Positions 17,489 to 26,229 of a stretch of 64,000 bases of DNA are shown one piece after another. The DNA lies in assembly GCF_034262375.1 (NCBI RefSeq), contig NZ_CP139558.1, forward strand, positions 6,758,001-6,822,000, read 5' to 3'. Numbering within the stretch: position 1 is the stretch's first letter; each line of letters opens with the position of its first letter. The stretch is from Mucilaginibacter sabulilitoris (GTDB taxonomy: Bacteria > Bacteroidota > Bacteroidia > Sphingobacteriales > Sphingobacteriaceae). Below the pieces are notes generated by a model. The model ran no database searches. It saw nothing but the letters and a program-made list of their open reading frames with translations, and was not told where the DNA came from. The position numbers and the translations under genes were made by a program.

Positions 17489-18019
17489 TTAAACAGATAC
17501 GTTTTCGGCCTTGCTTTTTTTCGATTTAATGTCTTTCATAAACGACTGGATCAACAATAAACCAACACCTATCATAATAGACACATCGGCTATGTTAAAA
17601 ACCCCGGTTTGAAACCATTTATACTTAATAAGCATAAAATCGGTAACACTATTGTACACTATTCTGTCGTATAAATTGCCCATACCACCCGCCAGTACCA
17701 GGATTACACCGAGCACCGTAAGTTTAGGCAGATTGGTTTTTAAAATAATATAACCCAGTCCAAACAAGAGTACCGCAGCGGGCATCAGGGTAAGCAGCAT
17801 AAACCGCCAGGGATTTACGAGCGAATCGCCCAGGCTTAAAAAGGCACCCGTGTTTTCGGTACGTGTTATCAGGTAATGGTAATTGTATTTAAAAGGAAGT
17901 ATTTCTTCGTGATAATAAAAATTGTTGCGGATATAGTTTTTCGATATCCTATCCAACCCAATATCAACAACCAGGATCAGTAATATTACCAGTCCCCTCA
18001 AAACCTTCTTTTTGTTCAT
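17489..18019 (-). CDS. lspA: Lipoprotein signal peptidase (signal peptidase II)
   Basis: 176 residues with four membrane segments. It cleaves prolipoproteins ahead of the lipidated cysteine. The conserved asparagine segment TENTGAFLSLGDS and the two catalytic-aspartate regions GGMGNLYDRI and FNIADVSI are present. The lysine/serine-rich C-terminus is cytoplasmic. It sits 49 bases after a small unknown gene, probably co-transcribed. Confidence 0.95.
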   Translation of the reverse strand: MNKKKVLRGLVILLILVVDIGLDRISKNYIRNNFYYHEEILPFKYNYHYLITRTENTGAFLSLGDSLVNPWRFMLLTLMPAAVLLFGLGYIILKTNLPKLTVLGVILVLAGGMGNLYDRIVYNSVTDFMLIKYKWFQTGVFNIADVSIMIGVGLLLIQSFMKDIKSKKSKAENVSV

Positions 18020-18068
18020 TAATATAATTTATGAGTAGTTATTGTGGAATAAGGTGGTTGCTAATGGT

Positions 18069-18404
18069 TTAATTATTGGGAATTTGTTGTTTGGGCGGCG
18101 GATACTGCCCCATAAAGCCTTTTTCAAGTTTGGTTTGCTCCCAGTTATCGGTATAGGCAGCCAGCCAGTAATCATATATTTCAAAATCAAATTCCAGGCT
18201 GGTATAGGGCTTTAAAAAGGTGGCATCAACAGGTTCAATCTGGTACATATCAAATATCGGATCGTCCTGATCAACCTCAAAGTAGTTTTGAAGTATAGAG
18301 AGTTCAATGGGTGCGAGATCATCCTGGCCGGCAAAGGAATCGTCGGTCTTATTAAAGTACTGTATCTCCCGCTTTAACCATTCCGGTTGTTTATTCCTGC
18401 TCAT
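18069..18404 (-). CDS. Small acidic protein of unknown function
   Basis: 111 residues, acidic and aromatic, with no signal peptide or membrane segment. It reads MSRNKQPEWLKREIQYFNK at the start and ends in a proline/glutamine tail (YPPPKQQIPNN). I do not recognise a family. It lies between eno, from which a terminator separates it, and lspA, with which it may share a transcript. Conserved codon use and clean boundaries support a real gene. Confidence 0.75.
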   Translation of the reverse strand: MSRNKQPEWLKREIQYFNKTDDSFAGQDDLAPIELSILQNYFEVDQDDPIFDMYQIEPVDATFLKPYTSLEFDFEIYDYWLAAYTDNWEQTKLEKGFMGQYPPPKQQIPNN

Positions 18405-18415
18405 CTATACTTATT

Positions 18416-18450
18416 AAAAAAGAGCCACCTGTTTTATGCAGATGGCTCTT
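18416..18450 (-). terminator. Terminator after eno
   Basis: Stem agagcca / tggctct with a short AT-rich loop; the minus strand continues into TTTTTT. It lies 14 bases after the enolase stop codon. Confidence 0.85.
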
Positions 18451-18463
18451 TCAGGGTTTTTAA

Positions 18464-19759
18464 TTATTTTTTGTAGAATTTGAAATCCTTACCGATGAAA
18501 CGGGCGTTGCTGCCCAGTTCTTCTTCAATACGCAATAACTGGTTGTATTTAGCGATCCTGTCTGAACGGGAAGCTGAACCGGTTTTGATCTGACCGCAAT
18601 TTAAAGCTACAGCTAAATCGGCAATGGTTGCGTCTTCAGTTTCGCCAGAGCGGTGGCTCATTACCGAAGTAAAGCCATTAGTTTGTGCTAAAGTAACCGC
18701 ATTGATGGTTTCAGTTAATGAACCAATCTGATTTACCTTAACCAGGATAGAGTTGGCAATACCTTCGCTTACGCCTCTTTGTAAACGTTTAGTGTTGGTA
18801 ACAAACAAATCATCACCTACCAGCTGTACTTTGCTGCCAATTTTGTCAGTTAATATTTTCCAGCCATCCCAGTCATCCTCAGCCATACCGTCTTCAATTG
18901 AAATAACAGGATATTTCGCTACTAATTGGGCAAGGTAATCAGCTTGCTCGGCGCTGGTGCGGATAGCACCTTTATCACCTTCAAACTTGGTGTAGTCATA
19001 TTTGCCGTCTTTGTAAAACTCAGAAGCCGCGCAGTCAAACGCGATGAAGATATCTTCACCTGGTTTGTAACCGGCTTTTTCAATTGCTTTTAAAATGGTT
19101 TCAACTGCGTCTTCAGTTCCTTCAAAAGTTGGAGCAAAGCCACCTTCGTCGCCCACTGCTGTTGAAAGACCGCGGTCATGCAGAATTTTTTTCAGGTTAT
19201 GGAATACTTCTGTACCCCAGCGTAATGCTTCAGAAAAAGATGGTGCGCCAACCGGCATGATCATAAATTCCTGGAAAGCGATAGGAGCATCAGAGTGTGA
19301 ACCACCGTTGATGATGTTCATCATTGGGATAGGCAAAGTGTTTGCGTTTACGCCACCAATGTAGCGATATAAAGGCTGGCGGCTCTCTTGCGCAGCAGCT
19401 TTAGCAACCGCTAAAGAAACACCTAAAATAGCGTTCGCGCCAAGTTTACCTTTATTTTCGGTACCATCAATTTCAATCATTAACGCGTCAATAGCATTTT
19501 GATCAAAAACATCAACACCTTTTAATTCAGGAGCTAAAACATCATTTACGTTGGCAACGGCTTTTAACACGCCCTTACCCATATATTTTGATTTATCGTT
19601 ATCGCGAAGTTCAACGGCTTCGTGAACACCGGTTGATGCGCCAGATGGCACAGCAGCACGACCGAAAGCACCGTTTTCTGTTAATACCTCTACCTCAATA
19701 GTAGGGTTGCCGCGCGAATCTAAAATTTGGCGGGCATGTACGTCAATTATTAAGCTCAT
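18464..19759 (-). CDS. eno: Enolase
   Basis: 431 residues, full length. It converts 2-phosphoglycerate to phosphoenolpyruvate. Visible motifs: DSRGNPTIEVEV near 14-25, AVPSGASTG near 36-44, the magnesium ligands in IAFDCAAS, ISIEDGMAEDDW and VGDDLFVTN, and SHRSGETED near 372. It stands as its own unit with a terminator directly after it. Confidence 0.98.
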   Translation of the reverse strand: MSLIIDVHARQILDSRGNPTIEVEVLTENGAFGRAAVPSGASTGVHEAVELRDNDKSKYMGKGVLKAVANVNDVLAPELKGVDVFDQNAIDALMIEIDGTENKGKLGANAILGVSLAVAKAAAQESRQPLYRYIGGVNANTLPIPMMNIINGGSHSDAPIAFQEFMIMPVGAPSFSEALRWGTEVFHNLKKILHDRGLSTAVGDEGGFAPTFEGTEDAVETILKAIEKAGYKPGEDIFIAFDCAASEFYKDGKYDYTKFEGDKGAIRTSAEQADYLAQLVAKYPVISIEDGMAEDDWDGWKILTDKIGSKVQLVGDDLFVTNTKRLQRGVSEGIANSILVKVNQIGSLTETINAVTLAQTNGFTSVMSHRSGETEDATIADLAVALNCGQIKTGSASRSDRIAKYNQLLRIEEELGSNARFIGKDFKFYKK

Positions 19760-19854
19760 AGTTTATTGTCAGATATTTGTAATTTGTAAACCGCGGGCTA
19801 AGTTAATAGCAAAATCAAGAAATCGCAATTAGAATTTTGCATTTGTGATGATTA

Positions 19855-20589
19855 TTAATCGGTTGTTGTTGGAACACGCTCGCTTTGACCGGCATTTTTG
19901 CGAATTATACGATACATTAACATAAGCATAATATTATTTTTACCACTGCTTTGTGTTGTTGTATAGTTACGCTGGTTTATCCAGCCTGCCTGTGCAATCC
20001 ATTTTTTATCAAACTGGTAACCTAATGCCGCAGATATACGGTTACGTTCAAAATTTGGCGCCTTATTGTTAAAGAACACCTCGTCAAAGATGGAGATAAA
20101 CCAGGTTTTAGCTACTATCTTCGTGTTATTCAGCGGAATAAACATATTTAACCTGTACCTGAAACGGTTGCGATAATCACCGTTAACCCATCGTTGCTCT
20201 ACGCGGTAACGGTGTTCAAACTTAAGGCGGTACAGGAACTGGTTAACCGTCATCTGTTCCCACACCCTGAATTCATTGGTATTGGGACCGCTGCCCAGAT
20301 CGGCGTAATCATAGGTATGGTAGGTACCTGTGCCTATTAAAGCGGTAAAATCTTTGTTAAGGTCATAACTCACGCCTGCCTTAGCTTCATAATACTGAAA
20401 CTGCGTAAACGGTCCGTTAGTACGTACTTGTAGCTCGGAGTAGCCGCCCCATTTGTGGCTGCTGTCGCCGGGTAGCACCACTGTTGCGATGCCCCAGGTA
20501 CCGGTTTTTGAATCCTGCGCTTTAGCTTTAAAAGCGCTTATTACCAACAAAATAAAAGCTAAAACTATAATATTGAAACTTCTGGACAT
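19855..20589 (-). CDS. DUF2490 outer-membrane beta-barrel-like protein
   Basis: 244 residues. A signal peptide (about 1-24, ending KAKAQ) is followed by alternating amphipathic strands rich in W, Y and R (KFEHRYRVEQRWVNGDYRNRF, quoted in part), typical of the DUF2490 family of small predicted outer-membrane barrels in Bacteroidota. Substrate unknown. Monocistronic between eno and the MFS gene. Confidence 0.8.
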   Translation of the reverse strand: MSRSFNIIVLAFILLVISAFKAKAQDSKTGTWGIATVVLPGDSSHKWGGYSELQVRTNGPFTQFQYYEAKAGVSYDLNKDFTALIGTGTYHTYDYADLGSGPNTNEFRVWEQMTVNQFLYRLKFEHRYRVEQRWVNGDYRNRFRYRLNMFIPLNNTKIVAKTWFISIFDEVFFNNKAPNFERNRISAALGYQFDKKWIAQAGWINQRNYTTTQSSGKNNIMLMLMYRIIRKNAGQSERVPTTTD

Positions 20590-20703
20590 GTTACAGGGGA
20601 TTAACTGCGCAAATGTATTTCCCTAATATTACCTAAATGTTAATTTAATAATGTTTAATGTTACTATAATGTTAAGCATCTTGTTTTTTATCTCTGCCAC
20701 TAT

Positions 20704-21885
20704 TTAAGTCGACTGATTGAATAATCGTTCTTGTTTTTTAAACAAAGCCAGCAGTCCAAGTACCGGTCCTATGGCAAGAAACATATAAATATACCGGGCA
20801 TTTTCTTCAGTTCGCAGTGCGTTAATTAACTGGATACTGATAATAGTAATAGCAAACCCTATACAATTTACGATGGTAAGTGCGGTACCCTTTGATTCTT
20901 CGGGCGCTCGCTGAGCAACAAGGGTCGAAAACATGGGTGAATCGGCTATGACTGCTAAGCTCCAGATAAAAAGGAACATTATAAATAATACAACCGAACT
21001 GTTAAGTAGCAATAAAGGAGAAATAACACAGCATACGCATGACAAAGACAGCGCTATAACAGCAGTCCGTTTTGCTCCCAGGCGCTGAGATATTAATCCG
21101 CTAAAAACACAGGAAACACTGCCTGCTACTATAATCAGGAATGATAGAAGCGAAACATTAAGACCACTGCCCGGGTGATGATTGTTATAAGTTGTTAATA
21201 TTACCGGAACAAATACCCAAAAGGCATATAACTCCCACATATGCCCAAAATACCCAAACGCGGCTGCACGAAACCCGCCATTGCGGAAGCTTTTAAAAAA
21301 CCCGTTTATGTTTATTTTTTGGCCCGGCTTACGATAAGGCCCATCAGGTACCGCAAAAAACATAGCCATGCCACCCGCGGCAGAAAGAACTGAGGTCGAG
21401 AAAATTACATAGCGCCACGGTAAACCGGTCATGACACTTTTCAAAAAATGGGGAAACGCCGTTCCGATGACCAGGGCGCCAACTAAAAAACCTAATGACT
21501 TGCCAAGCCCTTCCCGGTAATAATCTGAGGCTATTTTCATTCCGACAGGATAAATTCCGGCCAGGAAAAATCCGGTCAAAAAACGGAGCAACATTAGCAC
21601 AGGTGTGTTAATTCCGTTGATGCTCACACCCAGATTTATCACCGCTGCTATTATAGCGCAGGAAAAGAATACCAGGGAAGGAGAAAACCTATCGGATATG
21701 CTAAATACAGCAAAAATTAGCGTTCCGGTAATAAACCCGGCCTGTACCGCGCTGGTAAGATAGGCCAGGTAAGTTGACTCCAGATGCAATTGCCTCGCAA
21801 TATCGGTCATAACTGCATTCCCGGCAAACCAAAGTGAAGTGCAAAAAAATTGAGATATAACTATTACAGGTAAGATCCTGTTCAT
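20704..21885 (-). CDS. Major facilitator superfamily transporter
   Basis: 393 residues with twelve predicted membrane segments. The loop between segments 2 and 3 (SDRFSPSLVF) and the LLRFLTGFFLAGIYPVGMKI helix resemble MFS antiporters of the nitrate/cyanate or sugar-phosphate type. There is no periplasmic binding protein or regulator nearby, so the substrate cannot be named. About 130 bases separate it from the ABC permease gene. Confidence 0.88.
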   Translation of the reverse strand: MNRILPVIVISQFFCTSLWFAGNAVMTDIARQLHLESTYLAYLTSAVQAGFITGTLIFAVFSISDRFSPSLVFFSCAIIAAVINLGVSINGINTPVLMLLRFLTGFFLAGIYPVGMKIASDYYREGLGKSLGFLVGALVIGTAFPHFLKSVMTGLPWRYVIFSTSVLSAAGGMAMFFAVPDGPYRKPGQKININGFFKSFRNGGFRAAAFGYFGHMWELYAFWVFVPVILTTYNNHHPGSGLNVSLLSFLIIVAGSVSCVFSGLISQRLGAKRTAVIALSLSCVCCVISPLLLLNSSVVLFIMFLFIWSLAVIADSPMFSTLVAQRAPEESKGTALTIVNCIGFAITIISIQLINALRTEENARYIYMFLAIGPVLGLLALFKKQERLFNQST

Positions 21886-22015
21886 TTTCTTATACCTGGC
21901 TTATTAGAGAAAGGCATAACAATGATAGTTCACAAATATGGTAAATTCAAGCGCTTTTTTAGCCGGTGGAATTAATGCTCTTAATTCTTGATTCTATCCT
22001 CCTGATTCTATAGTT

Positions 22016-23113
22016 CTACTCCCACTTAAAGGTTTTAACCGCCACGGCGTATATAATAACAAACCATATCAGCAGTATAAGTAATTGGTGGGTAATATCA
22101 CTCAAACCGGCGCCTTCAAAGGCTACTTTACGCATGGCATTGTTAAGGTGGGTTAGCGGCAGCACATTACTAATTCCCTGCAGCCATTTTGGGAAAGCCG
22201 TAACAGAAAAGAAAGTCCCAGATAATAAAAACTGGGGTAGGGTTATGATATTGGAAAGCGGCGGAACAGTACTCTCGTTTTTAGCAATACCGGAGATGGT
22301 AAATCCAAAACCCATAAAAATAATAAGCCCGATGGCCGAGAGCACCAGCATGTTGAGCACCGTGGTTACGCCGTGTATTAAGGTAAAACCAAACATGTAG
22401 TGCCCCACCAGTATAATAAATAACGAGCCTAATAATGAGAAAACAAGCCTGGCCAGGGTTTCTCCTAAAACAATACTGTAGCGCTTAACCGGCGTAGCAA
22501 AAAACCGTTTAATAACCAGCGTTAAGCGCAAGCTTAAAAAGACGAACGCCGTACCAAAAACGCCGCTGCTCAGCAGCGAGAAGCCCAACTGCCCCGGCAG
22601 TATAAAATCAATGTATTTGTATTCGCGGCCTTGAACGGTAGCCTCCCGCAATTCCGCCACAGGAGGTGCATCTATATGGGCATTATTATTAATGTTATAA
22701 TAGATATTGCTGAGTACGGAACGCAGTATATTCCCTTTTTCGGCTGATGCCTTGGTGTATTGTACATTAATGGTAAAGGGTGGCCTGCTATTGTTTCTCT
22801 TAATGTTGATAATAGCATCAATACTTCCCTTTGACAGGTTACTGTTCATTTCCTCGGCCGACTGATCCGTCACCAAATTAACAACCTTTACATTTTTTAG
22901 CGCCTGATAAACCGGCCCCACGGTATCACACCCTTTTGCAACTCCAACATCTACCGTAACGCCACCACCACCAATATTGGCAAAAACAATAATAAATATA
23001 AGCGGAAAGGCGAGTGTAAATACCACCGCCGATGGGCTGCGCAGTATTGACCGGAAACTGGCTTTGGCAATGGCCAGAGTTGCGTTAGTGTTGCTGTATG
23101 GTTTTGGGTTCAT
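22016..23113 (-). CDS. ABC-2 type exporter permease
   Basis: 365 residues. One membrane segment near the N-terminus (about 25-45) is followed by a roughly 120-residue extracytoplasmic domain and five to six C-terminal segments, the standard ABC-2 layout. The region FLLSGTFFSVTAFPKWLQ is the family signature loop. It pairs with the ATPase gene upstream, separated by a 112-base palindromic repeat. Likely a drug or lipid exporter; the substrate is unknown. Confidence 0.9.
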   Translation of the reverse strand: MNPKPYSNTNATLAIAKASFRSILRSPSAVVFTLAFPLIFIIVFANIGGGGVTVDVGVAKGCDTVGPVYQALKNVKVVNLVTDQSAEEMNSNLSKGSIDAIINIKRNNSRPPFTINVQYTKASAEKGNILRSVLSNIYYNINNNAHIDAPPVAELREATVQGREYKYIDFILPGQLGFSLLSSGVFGTAFVFLSLRLTLVIKRFFATPVKRYSIVLGETLARLVFSLLGSLFIILVGHYMFGFTLIHGVTTVLNMLVLSAIGLIIFMGFGFTISGIAKNESTVPPLSNIITLPQFLLSGTFFSVTAFPKWLQGISNVLPLTHLNNAMRKVAFEGAGLSDITHQLLILLIWFVIIYAVAVKTFKWE

Positions 23114-23128
23114 TAGTTCAATTGTTTA

Positions 23129-23240
23129 GCCTCACCCCGGCCCTCTCCAAAGGAAAGGGGGTAAAGCCGTTCTTTAATTTGTATTTTGGGAAACGTCAAC
23201 ATATTTATAGCCCTCTCCTTTGGAGAGGGTTGGGTGAGGC
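23129..23240. repeat. Long inverted repeat between ATPase and permease genes
   Basis: Outer arms gcctcaccccggccctctcc and its complement ending ggttgggtgaggc enclose an AT-rich centre. It lies inside an operon and will form a strong hairpin in the mRNA. A related, more diverged element is at 26230-26377. Confidence 0.8.
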
Positions 23241-23241
23241 A

Positions 23242-24006
23242 CTACCCTTCCCGCCACTCTTTACCGGTGAGGTTGATAAATACATCCTCCAGGTTGGCCA
23301 GTTTAACCTGCTTTTTACGTTCAAAGCCTGAGGCTACCAGCTCGTCGATAAAATGATCGGGAGTATCAATACCGATGATATGGCCGCCGTCTACAAAGGC
23401 AACGCGGTCGCACAGTACTTCGGCTTCATCCATGTAGTGGGTGGTAATGACTACGGTGGTACCCAGGTCGCGGATCTCGCGGATCAAATCCCAGAGGTTA
23501 CGGCGGGCCTGCGGGTCGAGGCCAGTGGTTGGCTCATCCAGGAAAATAATGCGCGGGTTATTAATTAATGTAGTGGCTATAGAAAATCGCTGCTTTTGCC
23601 CGCCCGAAAGATCCTTGTATTTGGCTTTTGCCTTATCGGTTAGTGCCACCTTTTCCAGCATTTCCATAGGGCTTTTGTCAATGCCGTATAAACCGGAGAA
23701 AAGCACAATCAGTTCGGAAAGGTTAAGGTTTGGATAATAGCCTGCCGCCTGCAACTGTACGCCAATCCGTTTTTTAATACTATCGGCATCGGTTTCAATA
23801 TCAAAACCATCAACAACTATACGGCCCGAGGTTTTTTGGCGCAGGGTTTCAATAATTTCGAGGGTTGTGGTTTTACCTGCCCCGTTAGGACCAAGCAAAC
23901 CAAAAATTTCGCCCTCATACACTTCAAAACTAATGCCTTTTACGGCTGCAAAATCGCCATAGTTTTTTACCAGGTCGGTTACAGTGATAATGGGTTGTTT
24001 TGTCAT
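23242..24006 (-). CDS. ABC transporter ATP-binding protein
   Basis: 254 residues. Walker A GPNGAGKTT near 38-46, the LSGGQKQR signature near 138, Walker B IIFLDEPTTGLDP near 158, and the H-loop TTHYMDEAE. It is the energising subunit for the ABC-2 permease encoded next. The pair forms a two-gene exporter of the DrrAB/CcmA type. The N-terminus is fixed by the first conserved strand. Confidence 0.94.
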   Translation of the reverse strand: MTKQPIITVTDLVKNYGDFAAVKGISFEVYEGEIFGLLGPNGAGKTTTLEIIETLRQKTSGRIVVDGFDIETDADSIKKRIGVQLQAAGYYPNLNLSELIVLFSGLYGIDKSPMEMLEKVALTDKAKAKYKDLSGGQKQRFSIATTLINNPRIIFLDEPTTGLDPQARRNLWDLIREIRDLGTTVVITTHYMDEAEVLCDRVAFVDGGHIIGIDTPDHFIDELVASGFERKKQVKLANLEDVFINLTGKEWREG

Positions 24007-24092
24007 AGGGTAAAAATGCGTTACTATAATGAATTAACCATGAGTTTTTATCTGTATTGCAGAATTTTTACAACCCACATCATCGCAAATTG

Positions 24093-24320
24093 CTACTTCT
24101 TTTTGTGGGAGTGCTTAGCAACAGATAATTCGCTTTCAGATTTGAGCACTTTGCTGCCATCCTCCTGCTTAATTTCATAGGCAGGCTCATCTTTGCTGGC
24201 ATTGCGTTTTACTTTTGCGCCTTTTATGGTTTTGGTAATGGGCTCTTTATGTTCTTTAACAATTTTGCCTTCGGCGGTTGATTTGCCCCACTTCCAGCTA
24301 ACGGTATCTCCATTTTTCAT
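24093..24320 (-). CDS. DUF2945 (HVA1 TUDOR-like) protein
   Basis: 75 residues from MKNGDTVSWKWG. An ATG 45 bases upstream adds a poor hydrophobic extension and is rejected. The sequence GDTVSWKWGKSTAEGKI and the DEPAYEIKQEDGSKVLKSESEL segment define the small DUF2945/hypervirulence-associated TUDOR-like family. Very basic, ending in HSHKKK. In Bacteroidota it often accompanies stress-response genes. Molecular function unknown. Confidence 0.85.
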   Translation of the reverse strand: MKNGDTVSWKWGKSTAEGKIVKEHKEPITKTIKGAKVKRNASKDEPAYEIKQEDGSKVLKSESELSVAKHSHKKK

Positions 24321-24381
24321 AATAAAATAGGTTTGATGTACTGATATTAACAGGAGATACCGCATAATGATTTGATTTATA

Positions 24382-24480
24382 TTATTTTATCAAATGACCG
24401 ATGGAGTGCAGTATTGATTCGGCATGCTCGGCTGCCTTAATCAACAGATGAATAATTTGTACAGCAAGTAAAGTTTTCAT
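24382..24480 (-). CDS. Tiny ORF 1 (32 residues) behind operator-like repeat
   Basis: ATG at 24478-24480, stop at 24382-24384. The sequence begins MKTLLAVQIIHLLIKAAEH and continues SILHSIGHLIK. It is amphipathic and histidine-containing. It resembles tiny ORF 2 at MKTL, II-L and EH in the same alignment register. A CACATTTG element (24503-24510) is 22 bases upstream and a 9-12-9 direct repeat (24564-24593) lies 53 bases beyond that. Coding status is inferred from the duplication, not proven. Confidence 0.5.
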   Translation of the reverse strand: MKTLLAVQIIHLLIKAAEHAESILHSIGHLIK

Positions 24481-24502
24481 GGCTTAATGTGATTTTATAG
24501 TT

Positions 24503-24510
24503 CAAATGTG
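24503..24510 (-). promoter_or_regulatory. Probable -7 element of tiny ORF 1
   Basis: CACATTTG on the minus strand, one base from the TAnnTTTG consensus. It sits at the same distance from the operator-like repeat as CATTTTTG does in the second unit. Confidence 0.4.
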
Positions 24511-24563
24511 CTAACAGAATAATTTTTTATGTAATGCTTTTAGGCGAAGCCGCCAAAACTTCC

Positions 24564-24593
24564 GGTAAACAGCCGGAAAATACCGATGAAATG
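24564..24593 (-). promoter_or_regulatory. Operator-like direct repeat, unit 1 (LytTR-type spacing)
   Basis: On the minus strand CATTTCATC, 12 bases, CTGTTTACC. The two 9-base half-sites start 21 bases apart, two helical turns, as in binding sites of LytTR-family response regulators. The pattern recurs at 24826-24855. Confidence 0.5.
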
Positions 24594-24649
24594 CTCCGGC
24601 TTTAATGCAAGCTTTAACAACCATTGGTTTTAAATGCAACAGGCCTTTA

Positions 24650-24745
24650 TCAGGTAAACAGGTTGGCCATTAATTGGGTAAAGAGTGGAGAATGCTCCTG
24701 TAAATAAACTATTAATGATATGATTGGAGTAGCTAAAGTTTTCAT
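24650..24745 (-). CDS. Tiny ORF 2 (31 residues) behind operator-like repeat
   Basis: ATG at 24743-24745, stop at 24650-24652. The sequence begins MKTLATPIISLIVYLQEHS and ends LMANLFT. It aligns with tiny ORF 1 with one gap, sharing MKTL, II, L and EH. CATTTTTG (24765-24772) is 19 bases upstream, and the direct repeat at 24826-24855 is 53 bases beyond it. The repeated architecture supports expression. Function unknown. Confidence 0.5.
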   Translation of the reverse strand: MKTLATPIISLIVYLQEHSPLFTQLMANLFT

Positions 24746-24764
24746 ACTGATGTTGTTTTTTTAT

Positions 24765-24772
24765 CAAAAATG
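24765..24772 (-). promoter_or_regulatory. Probable -7 element of tiny ORF 2
   Basis: CATTTTTG on the minus strand, 53 bases downstream of the operator-like repeat, exactly as in unit 1. Confidence 0.4.
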
Positions 24773-24825
24773 CTTTGCAGGTCACGTCATTGAAAAACCT
24801 TTTTGATGAAGCTTCAGAAATTCTC

Positions 24826-24855
24826 GGTGAACGGCGGAAAACCGGGGATGAACGG
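24826..24855 (-). promoter_or_regulatory. Operator-like direct repeat, unit 2 (LytTR-type spacing)
   Basis: Minus strand CCGTTCATC, 12 bases, CCGTTCACC. The half-sites are close to the ACCGTTCGTC box of the LytTR regulator AlgR. It could in principle also act on the divergent transporter gene starting at 24937, 81 bases away. Confidence 0.55.
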
Positions 24856-24936
24856 TTTTTACCGGTTAATGGCTTTAGCGTAAATCAGGACTGTACGAGG
24901 TTTGGCATCCTAAACCTAAAATCGTATCATTGAATA

Positions 24937-26181
24937 ATGAAGAAATTGTTATCAAACCTCACCTTTCAGGTTCTTGTCGCTATTGCTTTAGGTATCATCG
25001 TCGGGTTAAATTTTAAAGGCTTCGGACCAACCGCCGAAATTATCAGCAAAATGTTCATCAGCCTCATCACCATGCTTATTGCCCCCATTATATTTTTTAC
25101 CATTGTATTGGGTATTGCCGGCATGAGCGATATGAAAAAGGTAGGGCGTGTAGGAGGCAAGGCTTTACTTTATTTTGAGGTGGTAACCACCTTCGCGCTG
25201 GTTATTGGCGTTACAGTGGCCAACATTATTGGTCCCGGCAAAGACTTTGTAAACCATACCGCTGTTGACACCAGTAAACTGGCTACCTACCAAAAAGCGG
25301 CCGAAGAAATGCACTGGGGCGACTTTTTCACCCATATTATACCTGCCAACGCTTTTGATGCATTTGCCAAGGGCGATATTTTACAGATACTGTTTTTTGC
25401 CATATTGTTCGGCTTTGGTTTGAGCCGCATGGGCGAAACCGGTCAATCAGTTATCCAGCTGTTTGATAAGCTGTCTAAAGTGTTTTTCAATATTATGCGT
25501 ATTGTAATGAAGGTGGCCCCCATCGGCGCTTTTGGGGGGATGGCTTTTACCATCAGTAAATATGGCATCAAAACATTGCAGCCGCTGGCCTTGCTTATGG
25601 GCTCGGTTTACCTTACCATGTTCCTGTTCATTTTTGTGGTATTGAATATTATCTGCTACCTGTTTAAATTCAGCCTTTGGCAATACCTCAAGCATGTTAA
25701 GGAGGAAATATTGATCGTACTGGGTACATCTTCGTCAGAGTCGGCCCTGCCGGGGATGATGGATAAGCTGGAAAAGTTCGGCTGCTCTAAATCTGTTGTG
25801 GGGCTGGTGATCCCTACCGGGTATTCTTTTAATTTGGATGGCACCACCATTTACTTGTCAATGTCGGTAATATTTCTGGCGCAGGTTTTCCATATCCCCT
25901 TATCCATATATCAGGAGCTTACTATTATCGGCATCCTCATGATCACCTCCAAAGGTGCGGCGGGTGTTACCGGAAGCGGATTTATTGTGCTTACCAGCAC
26001 GCTGGCAGCCATTAAAGTTATCCCGGTAGAAGGCGTGGCTATACTGCTTGGCGTTGACAGGTTTATGTCCGAAGCCCGGGCTATCACTAACGTAATTGGT
26101 AACGGCGTAGCCACAATCGTGATAGCCAAAAGCGAGAATGAATTTAAGCCCCCCGGCCCCCTGAAGGGTAATAGCCAATGA
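24937..26181 (+). CDS. Dicarboxylate/amino acid:cation symporter (DAACS family)
   Basis: 414 residues with eight membrane segments and two re-entrant loops. The serine-rich loop GTSSSESALPGMMDKL near 265, the PTGYSFNLDGTTIYL motif near 290-305 and GVDRFMSEARAITNVIGN near 370 are the substrate- and cation-binding hallmarks of GltP/DctA proteins. It takes up C4-dicarboxylates or glutamate/aspartate with H+ or Na+. Specificity cannot be read from sequence alone. Divergent from the tiny-ORF region. Confidence 0.93.
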   Translation: MKKLLSNLTFQVLVAIALGIIVGLNFKGFGPTAEIISKMFISLITMLIAPIIFFTIVLGIAGMSDMKKVGRVGGKALLYFEVVTTFALVIGVTVANIIGPGKDFVNHTAVDTSKLATYQKAAEEMHWGDFFTHIIPANAFDAFAKGDILQILFFAILFGFGLSRMGETGQSVIQLFDKLSKVFFNIMRIVMKVAPIGAFGGMAFTISKYGIKTLQPLALLMGSVYLTMFLFIFVVLNIICYLFKFSLWQYLKHVKEEILIVLGTSSSESALPGMMDKLEKFGCSKSVVGLVIPTGYSFNLDGTTIYLSMSVIFLAQVFHIPLSIYQELTIIGILMITSKGAAGVTGSGFIVLTSTLAAIKVIPVEGVAILLGVDRFMSEARAITNVIGNGVATIVIAKSENEFKPPGPLKGNSQ

Positions 26182-26229
26182 AAAGGTAGACAAAAATGAG
26201 GTATCAAGGTGTATTTGAACGCAGGCAAA

